A stretch of 64,000 bases of DNA from Modicisalibacter sp033446685 (GTDB lineage: Bacteria > Pseudomonadota > Gammaproteobacteria > Pseudomonadales > Halomonadaceae), in contig NZ_JAWQLY010000013.1 in the NCBI RefSeq assembly GCF_033446685.1, positions 1-64,000 of the forward strand, written 5' to 3'. This document shows positions 17,050-26,940 of the stretch, in pieces. Numbering within the stretch: the stretch's first letter is position 1; each line of letters starts with the position of its first letter. The notes under the pieces are model-generated. The model was not told the DNA's origin, made no database searches, and saw only the letters and a program-made list of their open reading frames with translations. The translations under genes were made by a program, and so were the position numbers.

Positions 17050-17784
17050 ATGATACCGACATGGCTACACGTACTCGCCTGGCTCTCCGTACTGCTCGGT
17101 TTCGCCTGCGCCGCCTACATCGCCCTGGACGTGAAGAAGCATCCCCAGCACATGCGCATCATGAACGTCGTCTGGCCGGCCTGCGCCCTGTTCGGCCATG
17201 TGCTGATCGTGCCGTTCTATCGCAAGTACGGCCGGCTGGCGGCCCACGAGATCGCCCACCCGGCGATGCAGAACGACGAGACGCCGCCGCACAAGGCCCA
17301 GACGCCCTTTCCGCTCAAGGTCGCCAAGGGCACCCTGCACTGCGGCAGCGGCTGCACCCTGGGCGACATCATCGCCGAATGGCTGGCGTTTCTGGTGCCG
17401 GCGATCGCCATCTGGTTCGGCTGGCAGGCGCTCTTCGGCGAAAAGATGTATGCGGTATGGATCTTCGATTACATCCTGGCCTTCCTGTTCGGGGTGGCCT
17501 TTCAATACTTCACCATCAAGCCGATGCGCGGCCTGTCACCGGGCGCCGGACTGACCCAAGCGGTCAAAGCCGATTTCCTGTCGCTGACCGCCTGGCAGGT
17601 CGGCATGTACGGCTTCATGGCCTTCGCCCACCTGTTCCTTTTCGCCGTGGTCCTCGGCCACAAGCTGCACGTCAACTCGGTCGAGTTCTGGTTCATGATG
17701 CAGATCGCCATGCTGTTCGGCTTTTTGACCGCCTACCCGATCAACTGGTGGCTGATCAAGCGCGGCATCAAGGAAGCGATGTAA
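17050..17784 (+). CDS. DUF4396 membrane protein
   Basis: A 244-residue polytopic membrane protein of the DUF4396 family, function unknown. Four or more hydrophobic segments are visible (residues ~7-27, ~36-55, ~115-135, ~137-155, ~175-200, ~215-235). A conserved cytosolic/loop segment has GTLHCGSGCTLGDIIAEW, whose two cysteines could bind metal, and HEIAHPAMQ. The start ATG at 17050 has AAAAGGAG upstream. It is monocistronic, between the divergent pao operon and the convergent emrB. The 251-base gap to paoA (16799-17049) must hold both promoters; none is clear by eye. Confidence 0.8.
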   Translation: MIPTWLHVLAWLSVLLGFACAAYIALDVKKHPQHMRIMNVVWPACALFGHVLIVPFYRKYGRLAAHEIAHPAMQNDETPPHKAQTPFPLKVAKGTLHCGSGCTLGDIIAEWLAFLVPAIAIWFGWQALFGEKMYAVWIFDYILAFLFGVAFQYFTIKPMRGLSPGAGLTQAVKADFLSLTAWQVGMYGFMAFAHLFLFAVVLGHKLHVNSVEFWFMMQIAMLFGFLTAYPINWWLIKRGIKEAM

Positions 17785-17847
17785 GCGACGAACGAGACAA
17801 GACAGGCGATGCAGCCACCACTCAGAGGGCCTTTTGCAAACTCCCTC

Positions 17848-19398
17848 TCAGGCGTCGATGCGCTTGAGCAGAAACACCAGCGGCACGCTGGCCACATAGA
17901 TCAGCCCCAGCCACAGGAAGATGTCGTTGAAGGCCAGTACCTGGGCCTGCTGTGAGACCCGCTGCACCAGCATGGCGACGGCGGCATGGTAGGCATCGGG
18001 TACGTGGCCGGTGAGCATCGCCTGGTACTTGGCGATCTCCGCCACCACCACCTCGCGGCCCGTATCGATGGCCGGGATCAGTTGGTTCCAGTGGAAGTCC
18101 TCACGCACGTCGCGCACCGTGTCGAGCAGCGCCAGGCCCACCGCGCCGCCGAGGTTGCGCATCACGTTGAACAGTCCGCTGGCGTTCCCCACCTCGTGGG
18201 GCGGCAAGGTGCCCAGCGCGATCCGCGAAGCCGGGATGATGCACATGATCAGCCCCATGCCGCGCACTACCTGCGGCAGGAAGAACTGCCAGAAGCCCGA
18301 CTCCACGGTGAGGTTGGCGTTCATCATGGTGCCCACGCCGACCAGCAGCAGGCCGCAGAACAGCAACACACGCAGATCGACGCGGTTGGTCAGTTGGCCG
18401 ACAACCGGCGCGCACAGGAACATCGTCACCCCGGTGACGAACATCACCTGGCCGATCTGCAGGCTCGAGTAACCGCGCACGTAGCCGAAGAACAGCGGCA
18501 TGATGTAGACCAGCCCGTAGAGCGCGATACCGATGACGAAGCCCAGCCCGGCGCCCAGCGCGAAGTTGCGGTTGACGAAGGCGTGCAGGTCGACGATCGG
18601 ATGGTCGTGGCGCAATGTGCGGGTGAAGAACCACACCCCGGCCAGCACGCAGGTCGCGCTGAACAGCACGATGCGGTCGCTGGCGAACCAGTCGTCGCCC
18701 GGGCCCTCCTCGAGGACGAACTCCAGCGAGCCGAGGAATACCGCAATCAGCGCCAGGCCGAGAATGTCCAGCTTCCTGGCCACGGCGTGGTTGGGCTTGT
18801 CGATGTCGAGGAAGGTCCATGCCGCCCAGCACACCAGCACGCCGGGAATCACGTTGGCCAGAAACAGCCAGTGCCAGCTCATCACCTCGGTGATGTAGCC
18901 GCCCACCGTGGGGCCGACCGACGGCGCCATGGTCACCACCATGCCGATCACCGCCTGGACGCTGCCCATCACCCGCCGCGGAAAGATCGAAAAGCTTACC
19001 GCCTGGGTAATCGGGATCATCGCCCCGCCCATGAAACCCTGAATGGCGCGCAGTACGATTAACTGCTCGATCGAGGTGGCCAGCGCGCAGCCCAGGCTGG
19101 CCAGGGTGAAGCCGGCGCACGACAGGGTGAACGCCACCCGCGTCGAGAGGATGCGCATCAGCATCCCCGACAGCGGAATCATCACGATCTCGGCGATCAG
19201 GTACGACGTCTGCACCCAGGAGATCTGGTCCGCGCTGGCCGACAGCCCCGACTGGATCTCGTTGAGCGAGCTGGCGACGATCTGGATGTCCAGGATCGCC
19301 ATGAACATGCCGAAGACCGCGGCGATGAAGCCGATGCGCTGCGACCAGGGCGGCATGTCGCTGACGCCCGCCGCTGAAGTGGCGGCCGCCTCGCTCAT
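17848..19398 (-). CDS. emrB: DHA2-family MFS multidrug exporter (EmrB-like)
   Basis: A 516-residue major-facilitator protein with about 14 membrane segments, as in the DHA2/EmrB group. Near the start lies the MAILDIQIVASSLNEIQSGL segment typical of EmrB, and SWVQTSYLIAEIVMIPLSG follows. The motif-C-like GPTVGGYITE is visible around residue ~165. It would exchange protons for hydrophobic toxic compounds and, with EmrA and an outer-membrane TolC, expel them across both membranes. Its start overlaps the emrA stop by 4 bp. The pair is divergent from a tetR gene. Confidence 0.9.
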   Translation of the reverse strand: MSEAAATSAAGVSDMPPWSQRIGFIAAVFGMFMAILDIQIVASSLNEIQSGLSASADQISWVQTSYLIAEIVMIPLSGMLMRILSTRVAFTLSCAGFTLASLGCALATSIEQLIVLRAIQGFMGGAMIPITQAVSFSIFPRRVMGSVQAVIGMVVTMAPSVGPTVGGYITEVMSWHWLFLANVIPGVLVCWAAWTFLDIDKPNHAVARKLDILGLALIAVFLGSLEFVLEEGPGDDWFASDRIVLFSATCVLAGVWFFTRTLRHDHPIVDLHAFVNRNFALGAGLGFVIGIALYGLVYIMPLFFGYVRGYSSLQIGQVMFVTGVTMFLCAPVVGQLTNRVDLRVLLFCGLLLVGVGTMMNANLTVESGFWQFFLPQVVRGMGLIMCIIPASRIALGTLPPHEVGNASGLFNVMRNLGGAVGLALLDTVRDVREDFHWNQLIPAIDTGREVVVAEIAKYQAMLTGHVPDAYHAAVAMLVQRVSQQAQVLAFNDIFLWLGLIYVASVPLVFLLKRIDA

Positions 19399-20516
19399 GA
19401 GCCGGGCCGCTCCCGGGAATCATCCTCCCCAGCGCCCAGGTGCGCGACTCGCGTTCCATCGCGCGGCTCGAGCTCGCGGGTGTCGATCTCGGGTACCACC
19501 GACAACCCGGCGCGCAGGCGATCCAGCGCCTCCACGGGGCCGGTAACCCGAATCTTGACCGGCACGCGCTGGACGATCTTGTTGAAATTGCCGGTGGCAT
19601 TGTCCTGCGGCAGCAAGCTGAACTCGGTGCCGGTGGCCGGTGCCAGGCTGTCGACCACGCCGTGATAGGCGATATCCGGATAGGCATCGACGTGCAGGTC
19701 GACCGGCTGGCCGACGCGCATCCGCGTCAGCTGAGTCTCCTTGTAGTTGGCGGCGACATAGGCCGACTCGATCGGCACCAGTTGCATCAGCGTCAGCGAG
19801 GGCTGCGCCAGGCTGCCAGCCTCGGCGGTGATGTTGCCGACCACGCCGTCGCGCGGAGCGACGATACGGGTCTTGTCGAGCTGATGGCGGGCGTAGGCCA
19901 GATCGGCGGCCGCGGCGTCTCGATTGGCCTGTGCGCTCTCGACGTCGGACTCGGCGACCGCCAGCTGGCGCTGCGCCGAAACCACCGCGGCCTGGCGCGC
20001 GGCCAGCGTCGCCTCGGCGACCCGCAGCGTGGCCTGATCGTCCTCGCGCTGCTGGCGCGAGGCGTAGTTGCGCGATTCCAGCGACGCGGAGCGGGCCAGG
20101 TGCTGGCGCGCCTGTTCGACGTCGGATTCGGCGGCCCGTACCTGCGCCTGGGCCTGGTCGATCGCGGCCTTCTGCAGCTCGACCTGGCGTCGAGCCTGGG
20201 TGATCGCCGCCGCCGCGACCGTTTGTCGAGCCTCGGCCTGAGCCACCTGATCGCGATAGCTGGCGTCGTCGAGGCGTACCAGCAGGTCGCCCTTGCGGAC
20301 CCGCTGGTTGTCCCCCACCGCCACCTCGGCGACCCGCGCCGAGAGTTCGGCGCGCAGCGCGACGTTGTCGGTGCGCACGTAGGCGTTATCGGTTTCCTCC
20401 ATGAAGCGCCCGGTCTGCCACCAGCCGACCCCCCACCAGGCCAGCGCCGCCAGCGCGACGACCGCCACCAGCACCGCAACGAGCTTCTTGCCGCTCAATT
20501 TACCGCCCGCCTTCAT
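19395..20516 (-). CDS. emrA: HlyD-family membrane fusion protein (EmrA-like)
   Basis: A 373-residue periplasmic adaptor. One N-terminal membrane anchor (residues ~9-30) precedes a lipoyl/barrel-sandwich half (AELSARVAEVAVGDNQRVRK), then a long alanine/glutamine-rich coiled coil (~100-215). The second lipoyl half contains IVAPRDGVVGNI, and a beta-barrel region follows. It couples EmrB to a TolC-type channel. The start chosen is the ATG at 20516 (MKAGGKLSGKK) with AAGGAGAG upstream; the longer reading from 20552 lacks a ribosome site. The upstream region holds a probable TetR operator at 20609-20630. Confidence 0.9.
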   Translation of the reverse strand: MKAGGKLSGKKLVAVLVAVVALAALAWWGVGWWQTGRFMEETDNAYVRTDNVALRAELSARVAEVAVGDNQRVRKGDLLVRLDDASYRDQVAQAEARQTVAAAAITQARRQVELQKAAIDQAQAQVRAAESDVEQARQHLARSASLESRNYASRQQREDDQATLRVAEATLAARQAAVVSAQRQLAVAESDVESAQANRDAAAADLAYARHQLDKTRIVAPRDGVVGNITAEAGSLAQPSLTLMQLVPIESAYVAANYKETQLTRMRVGQPVDLHVDAYPDIAYHGVVDSLAPATGTEFSLLPQDNATGNFNKIVQRVPVKIRVTGPVEALDRLRAGLSVVPEIDTRELEPRDGTRVAHLGAGEDDSRERPGS

Positions 20517-20608
20517 GAATACTCTCCTTGAAGAAGCTGTCGCCTGTCTCAACTGACGTCAGGCCTCGATGCCGCCACGCCAGCGAGTGGACAACGAATC
20601 AGGTCATA

Positions 20609-20630
20609 TAGTGTAATGAAGGCTACACTA
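20609..20630. promoter_or_regulatory. inverted repeat, probable TetR operator between emrA and tetR
   Basis: TAGTGTA (609-615) and TACACTA (624-630) are perfect inverted arms around an 8-base spacer, in the intergenic region of the divergent emrAB and tetR genes. Size and place fit an operator for the neighbouring TetR-type repressor controlling both directions. Confidence 0.65.
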
Positions 20631-20732
20631 CATAGCCAGTAGAGATCGCCTTCGCGGCCCCAGCCTTTACAATGGCCGCGACACGCGGCGCTCGCCGGCC
20701 CCGCTCGGCGAGCGAGATGACCAAGGAGTGCC

Positions 20733-21377
20733 ATGACCCGGCCAGCCCCGCCCGACAAGACCGATGCCGCGCTGACCCCGCGCGGCGTCGCCCGCCGCGA
20801 GCGATTGCTCGATGCGGCTCGTGACGTGTTCCTCGAACAGGGCTACGCCGGCGCCAGCGTCAACGACGTGGTGGCCCGCGCCGGTGGCTCGCTGGCCACG
20901 CTGTACAAGCAGTTCGGCAACAAGGAGGGGCTGTTCGTCGCCGCCATGGAGCGTCATATCGCTACCGCCTGGGCGGTGCTCGAGGAAGGCCGCCGCGAGG
21001 CCACGGTGCCCGAACAGGTGCTCTATGAACTGGGGCGACGCATGCTCGAGTTGATCTTCGATCCGGGGGTCATCCGACTCAAGCGCGGGCTGGCTTTCGA
21101 GGCCGAGCGCGTGCCCGAACTCGGCGAGATGTTCCTGAGCCGCGGCCCCGACCGCATCCGCCAGGAGCTCGCCACCTACCTCGACGACCAGATCGCCCAC
21201 GGCCGGCTGGCCATCGACGACCCTCGCGAGGCGGCCGGCATGTTCATGGGTATGCTGCTCGGCGAGTGGCACATCGACGCCCTGCTCGGACGCAAGATCG
21301 CGCCCACCGCCGAGCAGTGCGACGAGCGGGCGCGCCATTGCGTGACGGTATTCCTGAAAGGGTTGGTGCCGCGTTAG
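20733..21377 (+). CDS. TetR-family transcriptional regulator of emrAB
   Basis: A 214-residue TetR/AcrR repressor. The N-terminal helix-turn-helix is at residues ~18-65 (RERLLDAARDVFLEQGYAGA, then VNDVVARAGGSLATLYKQFG), followed by a C-terminal ligand-binding helical domain. The ATG at 20733 follows AAGGAG. Being divergent from emrAB with an inverted repeat between them, it most likely represses the efflux pair and itself, released by a toxic ligand. The inducer is unknown. Confidence 0.88.
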   Translation: MTRPAPPDKTDAALTPRGVARRERLLDAARDVFLEQGYAGASVNDVVARAGGSLATLYKQFGNKEGLFVAAMERHIATAWAVLEEGRREATVPEQVLYELGRRMLELIFDPGVIRLKRGLAFEAERVPELGEMFLSRGPDRIRQELATYLDDQIAHGRLAIDDPREAAGMFMGMLLGEWHIDALLGRKIAPTAEQCDERARHCVTVFLKGLVPR

Positions 21378-21392
21378 TCGGCGCCTCGGCCA

Positions 21393-21974
21393 CTAGGGCG
21401 GCAGGGTCAGCGTCAATACCTGGCCGTTGAGCGCACGCCCGGCGCCGCCGGCGAGAAACCGCGCGCAGTCGGCCACCGAGGCGCTCGACGCTCCCTGCGG
21501 GCAGAGCAGGTTGATGCGGATGCCCGGCCCGCTGGCCTCGGCCAGCCGGCGCACCAGCGCGGCAAGCGCCTCGCGCACCATGCTCGCCGCCTGGCTGTCG
21601 CCGTCCGGGGCGACAGCCACCAGGCGCCCGCCGCCGCGACTGTGCATCCAGGCGCGGGCCACCTGCAACAGGCTCGACGGTCCGGCCACCTGCTCGTTCA
21701 GGCGTTGCGCCAGCGCCACGTTGCGCGGCAGCGCCGGGGGCGCACAGACCAGCACGTCGAGCCGCTCCAGCCGCCCCAGCAACGCGTCCAGCGCACCGTC
21801 GCCGGCGACCCGGCCGAAGCGGTCATGGCGCTCGCCGCCCAGGCCGTCAAGCACGTGCTCGAGGCTGGCGGCATCCGGGGTCAGCAGCGCGACGCTCGCG
21901 CCCTCCTCCAGAAAGGCCCGGGCGAGGGCCTCGATCAGTTCACCGCCACCCGCGATCAGTACCCGTTTACGCAC
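21393..21974 (-). CDS. degenerate short-chain dehydrogenase-like protein
   Basis: A 193-residue Rossmann-fold protein of SDR type, 12 bases downstream of dctM and so the last gene of the TRAP operon. The nucleotide-binding start VLIAGGGELIEALARAFLEE and the late INLLCPQG (cf. NxxxPG) keep the SDR outline. The catalytic YxxxK is absent: the aligned region reads AASMVREALAALV. It is also short (SDRs usually have about 250 residues), so classic dehydrogenase activity is unlikely. It may have a binding or accessory role in metabolism of the transported compound. The function is not known. Confidence 0.6.
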   Translation of the reverse strand: MRKRVLIAGGGELIEALARAFLEEGASVALLTPDAASLEHVLDGLGGERHDRFGRVAGDGALDALLGRLERLDVLVCAPPALPRNVALAQRLNEQVAGPSSLLQVARAWMHSRGGGRLVAVAPDGDSQAASMVREALAALVRRLAEASGPGIRINLLCPQGASSASVADCARFLAGGAGRALNGQVLTLTLPP

Positions 21975-21986
21975 AGGCCGCCTCTC

Positions 21987-23342
21987 TTACAACAGTCCAG
22001 GCAGCCACAACACCAGCGCCGGGAACGCCATGCACAGGATCAGCCCGGTGAGTTGCAGCAGCACGAAGGGGATGATCGAACGGTAGATGGTGCCGATGCC
22101 GATCCTGCCTTCGGTGATGCCCTTGAGATAGAACAGCGCATAGCCGAACGGCGGGGTCAAGAAGCTGGTCTGCAGGTTTATCGCCACCAGAATGGCGAAC
22201 CAGACCAGTAGCGCCTGACCGGACAGCCCATAGCCGAAGTCGAGCGCCTCGACCACCGGGGCCACCAGCGGCAGCACCACGAAGCTGATCTCGATCCACT
22301 CGAGGAAGAAGCCGAGCACGAAAATCAAGCCCATGATCAGCAGCAGCAGGCCGTAGGGGCCGAAGCCGGTGCCGGTGATCAACTCCTCGATCATGTAGTC
22401 GCCGCCCAGGCGCTTGAAGACCACCGAGAAGCAGGTCGCGCCGATCACCACGAACAGGATCATCGCCGAGGTCCGTGAGGTGTCGCGCACCGCCTCGCGC
22501 AAGGTCGCGAAGTCCAGGCTGCGCATCGCCAGCGCCAGCAACAGGCTGCCCGCGGCGCCGATCGCCGCGGCCTCGGTAGGCGTGGCGATGCCCGCCATGA
22601 TCGAGCCAAGCACGGCGACGATCAGGATCACCGGCCCCAACAGGTCGCGTATCAGGGCGACCGGCAGTGGCGTGGTGTCGACGTCGAAGGCGTCGGGGTC
22701 GGCGAGCGGCGCCCACTCGGGCTTGAGCCGTGCGGTAATCAGCAGGTAGCCGATGTACAGCACGCCGAGCAGCAGGCCGGGCAATAGCGCGGCCTTGAAC
22801 AGCGCGCCCACCGAGACCTGCAGGATCGACCCCATCAGCACCAGCATGATCGACGGCGGGATCAGGATGCCCAGCGTGCCCGAGGCGGCGATCACCCCGC
22901 AGGCCATCTCGGCGCGGTAGCCCTGCTTGAGCATCACCGGCAGCGCCAGCAGCCCCAGCATCACCACCGAGGCGCCGATGATCCCGGTGCTCGCCGCCAT
23001 GACGACACCGAGCAGCGCCACCGATACCGCCAACCCGCCGTGGGTGCGGCCGAACAGCCGTTGCAGGGTCAGCAGCAGGCGTTTGGCGACCCCCGAGCGC
23101 TCGAGCATCAGCCCCATGAACACGAACAGCGGGATGGCGATCATCAGCCAGTTCTCGATCACCCCGCCGAAGACCCGCGAGCCGACGGTGCCCAGAAACG
23201 GGACCGGAATACCGCCGATGAAGGCGAAGACGATGCCCAGCCCGCCGAGCAGGAAGGCCACCGGGTAGCCGGTGAAGATGCCCACCAGCAGGGTGACGAT
23301 CATCGTCAGGGCCAGCGCGTATTCCGACAGGAACTCAGCCAT
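21987..23342 (-). CDS. dctM: TRAP transporter large permease subunit DctM
   Basis: A 451-residue DctM-type permease with about 12 membrane segments. It carries out sodium-coupled uptake of the ligand presented by the periplasmic binding protein. Conserved segments include GGLAVSVALLGVVMAASTG, ASGTLGILIPPSIMLVLMG and ATPTEAAAIGAAGSLLLA. Its start overlaps the dctQ stop by 8 bp. Together with DctP and DctQ it forms one complete three-part TRAP system. Confidence 0.93.
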   Translation of the reverse strand: MAEFLSEYALALTMIVTLLVGIFTGYPVAFLLGGLGIVFAFIGGIPVPFLGTVGSRVFGGVIENWLMIAIPLFVFMGLMLERSGVAKRLLLTLQRLFGRTHGGLAVSVALLGVVMAASTGIIGASVVMLGLLALPVMLKQGYRAEMACGVIAASGTLGILIPPSIMLVLMGSILQVSVGALFKAALLPGLLLGVLYIGYLLITARLKPEWAPLADPDAFDVDTTPLPVALIRDLLGPVILIVAVLGSIMAGIATPTEAAAIGAAGSLLLALAMRSLDFATLREAVRDTSRTSAMILFVVIGATCFSVVFKRLGGDYMIEELITGTGFGPYGLLLLIMGLIFVLGFFLEWIEISFVVLPLVAPVVEALDFGYGLSGQALLVWFAILVAINLQTSFLTPPFGYALFYLKGITEGRIGIGTIYRSIIPFVLLQLTGLILCMAFPALVLWLPGLL

Positions 23343-23970
23343 GCAGCGCCTCCTTGGCGTCGGCGGCGGGCTTCAGGCGGGCCGGGTCGAACAGCCCTGC
23401 CAGGTTGTGCAGGACCTGGCCCAGCGCGCCGAGCGCCAGAAACACCAGGCCGATCGGCAGCATCGCCTTGATCAGGTAGCGGTCGGTGAGCCCGCCGTAG
23501 TTGGACTTCTCGCCGGAGACATAGGACATCATCACGAAGTGCTGGGAGAGCCAGGCCACCAGCAGGCAGAACGGAATCAGGAAGACCAGGTGGCCGAGGA
23601 TGTCGACGATCGCGCGGCCACGCGGCGAGAGCTTTTGGTAGATCAGGTCGACGCGCACGTGACTGTCGTGATGCAGCGCGTAGGTGCCGCCGAGCAGGGT
23701 CAGAACGCCGAACAGGTGCCACTGCAGCTCGGTGACGCTGTTGATGGTCAGCGCGTGGCCGAACAGCAATACGTTGCCCTGCCACGCGACGATTTCGTTG
23801 ATGCCCAGCGCGTTGAGCGCCACGGTGGTGAGCACGGCCAGCATTACCAGCAGCACCAGCCAACTGGTAACGCGGCCGACCCACAGTCCGAGCCCGACCA
23901 ATGGTCGGGCCAGACCGTCACACACCGCACCGCCGCGCTCGCGCCAGGACGCAAGGCGGGCGTGGCTCAT
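23335..23970 (-). CDS. dctQ: TRAP transporter small permease subunit DctQ
   Basis: A 211-residue DctQ subunit with four predicted membrane segments (~38-58, ~78-95, ~122-142, ~170-190). HVRVDLIYQKLSPRGRAIVD is the usual DctQ loop. It pairs with DctM in the inner membrane and contacts the binding protein. The gene starts at the last base of dctP and overlaps dctM, so the three are tightly co-translated. Confidence 0.9.
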   Translation of the reverse strand: MSHARLASWRERGGAVCDGLARPLVGLGLWVGRVTSWLVLLVMLAVLTTVALNALGINEIVAWQGNVLLFGHALTINSVTELQWHLFGVLTLLGGTYALHHDSHVRVDLIYQKLSPRGRAIVDILGHLVFLIPFCLLVAWLSQHFVMMSYVSGEKSNYGGLTDRYLIKAMLPIGLVFLALGALGQVLHNLAGLFDPARLKPAADAKEALHG

Positions 23971-25085
23971 CAGGCGTCTCCTTCAGCCTTGACCGGCTTG
24001 GCCTGATTCTCGCCCTGGATCGCCTTGGGAGCGGGTAGCGCCTGCAACTCGTACCATTCGTCGATGAGCTGGACATGCTTCATCAGCGACTCGTAGGCTT
24101 CCTTGAAAGCCGGATTGTTGGCCATCTCTTCCTGGCGGACCTCGACCCAGGCGTCCTGCAGCGCGTTGATGACCTCGTCGGGGAAGCGCTTGACCTGCAC
24201 GCCCTTCTCTTCCAGCTCGTGGATGGTGCGTACCTGCTGCGGCGGCGCTACGGCCATCGACCACTGCAGGGTGGCGCGACAGGCAGTCTCGAACTGCGCC
24301 TTGCGCTCGTCGCTGTATTCATCCCAGGTGCTCTGGTTGACCAGCAGCGAGAACCAGCTCGCACTCTGGTGCCAGCCCGGGAAGTAGTAGTACTTGGCGA
24401 CCTCGTCGAAGCCCATCGCCGCATCGACCTGGGGCACCGAGAATTCGGTGGCGTCGATACGCCCACGCTCCAGCGACAGGTAGATCTCACCGCCGGGAAT
24501 CAGCTGTGTCGACGCGCCCAGCTTGTTGAGCACCTTGGCGCCCAGCCCCGAGATGCGCATCGACAGGCCGTCGAAGTCCGCCGGCGTATTGATCTCCTTG
24601 TTGTACCAGCCGCCGGTCTCCTGCGGCGAGATGAAGCACGGCAGCACCTTCACGCCGTAGGGGTCGTAGGCCTTCTGCAGCAGCTCGGTGCCCTCGCCCG
24701 ACCACATCCACGACATGAAGGCTTCCGGCGACGGACCGAACGGCAGGGCGCCGTAGAGGTTGGTGATGGGTACCGTGCCGGCCCAGTAGCCGATCCAGTC
24801 CCAGCCGGCCTGGACCGCCCCCGAGGAAACCGAGTTGAAGACCTCGAACGGCGGCACCAGATCGCCCGGCTCGTGAACACGCAGCGACACAGCGCCACCG
24901 GTGGCGGTCTCGAGTTCCTTTGACAGGTGCTCGGCACCGGCGCCGAGGAAGTTCTGGGTCGAGAAGGTGCTCGCCACGTCGAGCCGCTTGGGACCTTCGG
25001 CCCGAGCCGGGGCGTTGAGGCTGGCGGCGATGGCCAGGCCGACCGCCGAGGCGAGCAGCGAACGGGTGAGAACAGCGCTTGGCAT
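23970..25085 (-). CDS. dctP: TRAP transporter substrate-binding protein DctP
   Basis: A 371-residue periplasmic binding protein of the DctP family with an Ala-rich signal peptide ending near NAPARA. Family motifs are visible: RISGLGAKVLNKLGA, containing the carboxylate-binding arginine position, IYLSLERGRIDATE and YYYFPGWHQSASW. The latter wording is typical of TRAP proteins for mono- and alpha-keto carboxylates, but the ligand is uncertain. The ATG at 25085 follows AAGGAGA; the longer reading from 25166 is rejected. A sigma-54 promoter lies at 25139-25154. Confidence 0.9.
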   Translation of the reverse strand: MPSAVLTRSLLASAVGLAIAASLNAPARAEGPKRLDVASTFSTQNFLGAGAEHLSKELETATGGAVSLRVHEPGDLVPPFEVFNSVSSGAVQAGWDWIGYWAGTVPITNLYGALPFGPSPEAFMSWMWSGEGTELLQKAYDPYGVKVLPCFISPQETGGWYNKEINTPADFDGLSMRISGLGAKVLNKLGASTQLIPGGEIYLSLERGRIDATEFSVPQVDAAMGFDEVAKYYYFPGWHQSASWFSLLVNQSTWDEYSDERKAQFETACRATLQWSMAVAPPQQVRTIHELEEKGVQVKRFPDEVINALQDAWVEVRQEEMANNPAFKEAYESLMKHVQLIDEWYELQALPAPKAIQGENQAKPVKAEGDA

Positions 25086-25138
25086 GATGAGTCTCCTTGA
25101 CGTTGTTGTTATCCCTGCGAGCAGGGGTGACCTGGCGC

Positions 25139-25154
25139 AGCAAGGTAGCTGCCA
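25139..25154 (-). promoter_or_regulatory. sigma-54 promoter of dctPQM
   Basis: On the minus strand TGGCAG-N5-TTGCT, with GG and GC ten bases apart, 54 bases before the dctP ATG. A second, weaker GG-N10-GC (TGGCAC-N5-TGGCA) overlaps it upstream. The adjacent gene encodes a sigma-54 activator and inverted repeats stand 100-215 bp upstream. Confidence 0.75.
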
Positions 25155-25250
25155 GCCTGGTGCCATACTTTCAATATCAATAATTTACAGGTTGACCTTA
25201 ACGTCAATCGAGGACCGGCGGTGGCTTGTCCTCGGGCGGGGCGCCGGCGA

Positions 25251-25356
25251 GCGTCCGGAATCTCGGACGCTTCAGGACATCAACGAGAAGAGGCCGCGTT
25301 GACAAGACGCTTCGCAGGCGTCCGGAAAAATGGACGGCGTCCGTTTTTACGGACGC
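25251..25356. promoter_or_regulatory. three enhancer-like inverted repeats upstream of dctPQM
   Basis: GCGTCCG-N6-CGGACGC occurs perfectly at 25251-25270 and 25337-25356. An imperfect copy (GCGTCCG-N6-TGGACGG) is at 25318-25337, and a half-site CCGGACGC follows near 25365. They lie about 100-215 bp upstream of the sigma-54 promoter, where NtrC-type activators bind. The most likely ligand is the Fis-type HTH protein encoded at 25373-26776. No T-run follows, so they are not terminators. Confidence 0.7.
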
Positions 25357-25372
25357 CCGGGAGGCCGGACGC

Positions 25373-26776
<1,404 letters not shown>

Positions 26777-26940
26777 GCGAGCCTCGGCGTTATTGTCAGT
26801 GTCGACTCAGCGTCGTCGCTGCCGGCCGGTGCGGCAAGACGACCTTGGTGTAGCACGGGTTGGCGCGTCACGCCCCTTCGGACCATAGTATGTGAAACCT
26901 CGACAGCCGCTCGCGAGGCGGCCGACAACGGATGCAGTAA

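Noticed and set aside
25251..25356. The GCGTCCG repeats as terminators of the sigma-54 activator gene
   Set aside because: No T-runs follow, and the identical arms with fixed 6-base spacers repeated three times fit protein-binding sites better.
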